NCBI GenBank assembly: GCA_016288175.1
Contig: JAEEYN010000037.1
Coordinates: 1-6,738, forward strand
Reading direction: 5' to 3'
Origin: Bacillota bacterium
GTDB lineage: Bacteria; Bacillota; Clostridia; Christensenellales; CAG-138
DNA: 6,738 bases
The notes beneath the pieces are model-generated. The model was not told where the DNA came from. It worked only from the letters and a program-made list of their open reading frames with translations, and did no database searches. A program made the position numbers and the translations under genes. Positions 5,742 through 6,738 of the stretch are shown here, piece by piece. The stretch's first letter is position 1, and every line of letters starts with the position of its first letter.

Positions 5742-5936
5742 ATGAAAAAATTCATTACAATGCTGCTTGTTGTTCTGATGCTCGCGTGCTTTACTGCCGG
5801 CATCGTCGCCTGCTCCGGCGGCCATACCTGCCATTTCTGCGGCAAGAGCGGCGCAACTCACGAAATGCTGCTGACCCAGAATGAAAAGGTTTGGATGTGC
5901 GATGACTGCTACCACGATTGGGGCTATTACGATTAA
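5742..5936 (+). CDS. Small lipoprotein with ClpX-type four-cysteine zinc finger (copy 2)
   Basis: This 64-residue protein is a diverged paralogue of the gene at 5408-5593. Its signal peptide has Lys2-Lys3, a hydrophobic core and a good lipobox IVAC with Cys24 at the same position as in copy 1. The 41-residue mature part carries CHFCGK (30-35) and CDDC (53-56), C-x2-C-x19-C-x2-C, and ends in an aromatic tail (YHDWGYYD). CHFCGKS is very close to CSFCGKS of the ClpX zinc-binding domain, and VWMCDDC to VYICDEC. Histidines 28, 31, 40 and 58 could add ligands. The start at 5742 is chosen from the strong ribosome binding site and the signal peptide; an in-frame ATG at 5709 lies inside the -10 region. 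It is a single-gene unit. Function is unknown. Confidence 0.88.
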   Translation: MKKFITMLLVVLMLACFTAGIVACSGGHTCHFCGKSGATHEMLLTQNEKVWMCDDCYHDWGYYD

Positions 5937-5975
5937 CAAAAGCTTGCCGGATCTTCGGATCCGCTTTTTTCTTTT
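5937..5975 (+). terminator. Intrinsic terminator after lipoprotein copy 2
   Basis: CGGATC (5948-5953) and GATCCG (5958-5963) form a stem capped by TTCG, the very stable C(UUCG)G tetraloop, followed by CTTTTTTCTTTT. The upstream AAAAG can extend pairing with the T tract across a small bulge. It starts directly after the TAA of the second lipoprotein gene. Confidence 0.9.
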
Positions 5976-5996
5976 CCCGAACTTTTTGCTTTTATA

Positions 5997-6025
5997 TTGA
6001 TAAACCAGGAGCCCTGCATTATAAT
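5997..6025 (+). promoter_or_regulatory. Sigma-A-type promoter of the AIM24-family gene
   Basis: TTGATA (5997-6002) and a perfect TATAAT (6020-6025) are separated by 17 bases, giving a start near 6032. A small inverted repeat, AACGG/CCGTT with a four-base loop (6033-6046), lies at the beginning of the leader and could be an operator or an RNA hairpin. Confidence 0.85.
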
Positions 6026-6070
6026 AATATCGAACGGTATCCCGTTACAAAAACGAAAGGCGGAATCAAT

Positions 6071-6738
6071 ATGCGCTACAGAATCACAGGCGAACCGATG
6101 CCGGTCGTAATCTGCGACCTTGAACCCGAAGAAACCCTCATCTCCGAAGCCGGAGCGATGAGCTGGATGACTCCCAACATGGAAATGAGGACCTCCGGCG
6201 GAGGCGTCGGCAAAGTTTTCGGAAGGATGTTCTCCGGCGAATCCCTGTTCCAGAACTATTATACCGCGAAGGGCGGTCCCGGCACGATCGCCTTCGCCTC
6301 AAGCTTCCCCGGCGCGATCCGCGCTATCGACGTCACCCCCGACCGTCCCGTCGTCGTTCAGAAATCGGGCTTCCTCGCTTCCGAATCCGGCGTTGAGCTC
6401 TCCGTCTTCTTCCAAAAGAAGCTCGGCGCGGGTCTGTTCGGCGGCGAAGGCTTCATCATGCAGAAGCTCTCCGGCCACGGCACCGCTTTCATCGAGATCG
6501 ACGGCTCCGTCGTCGAATACGAGCTTGCGGCAGGCCAGCAGATGATCATCGATACCGGCTACCTCGCAATGATGGACGCGACCTGCAAGATGGACGTCCA
6601 GACCGTTTCCGGCGTCAAGAACGTTCTTTTCGGCGGCGAAAGTCTTTTCAACACGGTCGTCACCGGCCCCGGCAAGATCCTGCTGCAGACGATGCCGATG
6701 AGCAATTTCGCCAAGGCGCTCGGCGGCATACTGCCCAA
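6071..6738 (+). CDS. TIGR00266 / AIM24 family protein, 5' part
   Basis: The first 222 residues are present and the frame is still open at the window end. The sequence fits the TIGR00266/AIM24 (formerly DUF124) family of beta-rich proteins related to the mitochondrial protein Aim24. Signs are the opening MRYRITGEPMPVV, LISEAGAMSWMT (23-34), GRMFSGESLFQNYYTA (51-66), FPGAIRAIDV (79-88), a glycine-rich GAGLFGGEGFIMQKLSG (119-135) and LAAGQQMIIDTGYLAMMD (152-169). Family members are about 220-270 residues, so little should be missing. The ATG at 6071 has AAAGG about 10 bases ahead. There is no signal peptide or membrane helix, so it is probably cytosolic. The bacterial role is not established. 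It stands alone behind its own promoter. Confidence 0.93.
   Translation, partial: MRYRITGEPMPVVICDLEPEETLISEAGAMSWMTPNMEMRTSGGGVGKVFGRMFSGESLFQNYYTAKGGPGTIAFASSFPGAIRAIDVTPDRPVVVQKSGFLASESGVELSVFFQKKLGAGLFGGEGFIMQKLSGHGTAFIEIDGSVVEYELAAGQQMIIDTGYLAMMDATCKMDVQTVSGVKNVLFGGESLFNTVVTGPGKILLQTMPMSNFAKALGGILP

Noticed and set aside
5529..5939. - strand open frame of 136 codons across the lipoprotein genes
   Set aside because: It spans a terminator and promoter of the + strand units and is antisense to the second lipoprotein gene, which has a strong start and signal peptide.
6358..6549. - strand open frame of 63 codons
   Set aside because: It is antisense to the AIM24-family gene and has no start signal or family likeness.

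Overview
The window looks like a piece of a Bacillota (probably Clostridia-type) chromosome of fairly high GC. The grounds are strong AGGAGG-like ribosome binding sites, near-consensus sigma-A promoters with exact 17-bp spacers, Gram-positive-style lipoprotein signal peptides, and a recognisable ribosomal protein L20. Genus or species cannot be read from this sequence. Base composition is high enough to create many long antisense open frames, which are shadows and are not annotated.

Layout. (1) Positions 1-347, + strand: the 3' part of rplT (L20). It converges on the end of a leftward gene cluster, and one hairpin (about 361-396) with T-rich tails on both sides can terminate both. (2) Positions 5143 down to 412, - strand: a six-gene rightmost-to-leftmost array. 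In transcription order it holds a small membrane protein with a cytosolic TrkA-C/RCK_C domain, an unrecognised 116-residue protein, a flavin reductase-like FMN-binding protein, an ABC ATPase, and two different ABC-2 type permeases. The last three are tightly packed (ATGA and GTGA overlaps between ATPase, permease and permease) and form one heteromeric exporter of the Lnr/YhgE-like general kind with unknown substrate. A good promoter and a roughly 100-nt structured leader lie ahead of the membrane RCK_C gene. (3) Positions 5341-5975, + strand: two adjacent single-gene units, each with its own TTGACT-17-TATAAT promoter, strong ribosome binding site, tiny lipoprotein gene and intrinsic terminator. 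The two lipoproteins (61 and 64 residues) are paralogues. Their mature parts are little more than a four-cysteine zinc finger that resembles the N-terminal zinc-binding domain of ClpX, here apparently displayed outside the membrane. (4) Positions 5997-6738, + strand: a promoter and the start of a TIGR00266/AIM24-family gene that runs off the window.

The most unusual item is the pair of ClpX-type zinc-finger lipoproteins. The next is the RCK_C membrane protein with a leader that can fold two ways. The exporter cluster is of a known general type, but its association with a flavin reductase-like protein and an orphan helical protein is uncommon enough to check. There are no tRNAs, rRNAs, insertion sequences or CRISPR arrays visible, and no gene-free stretch longer than about 265 bases.
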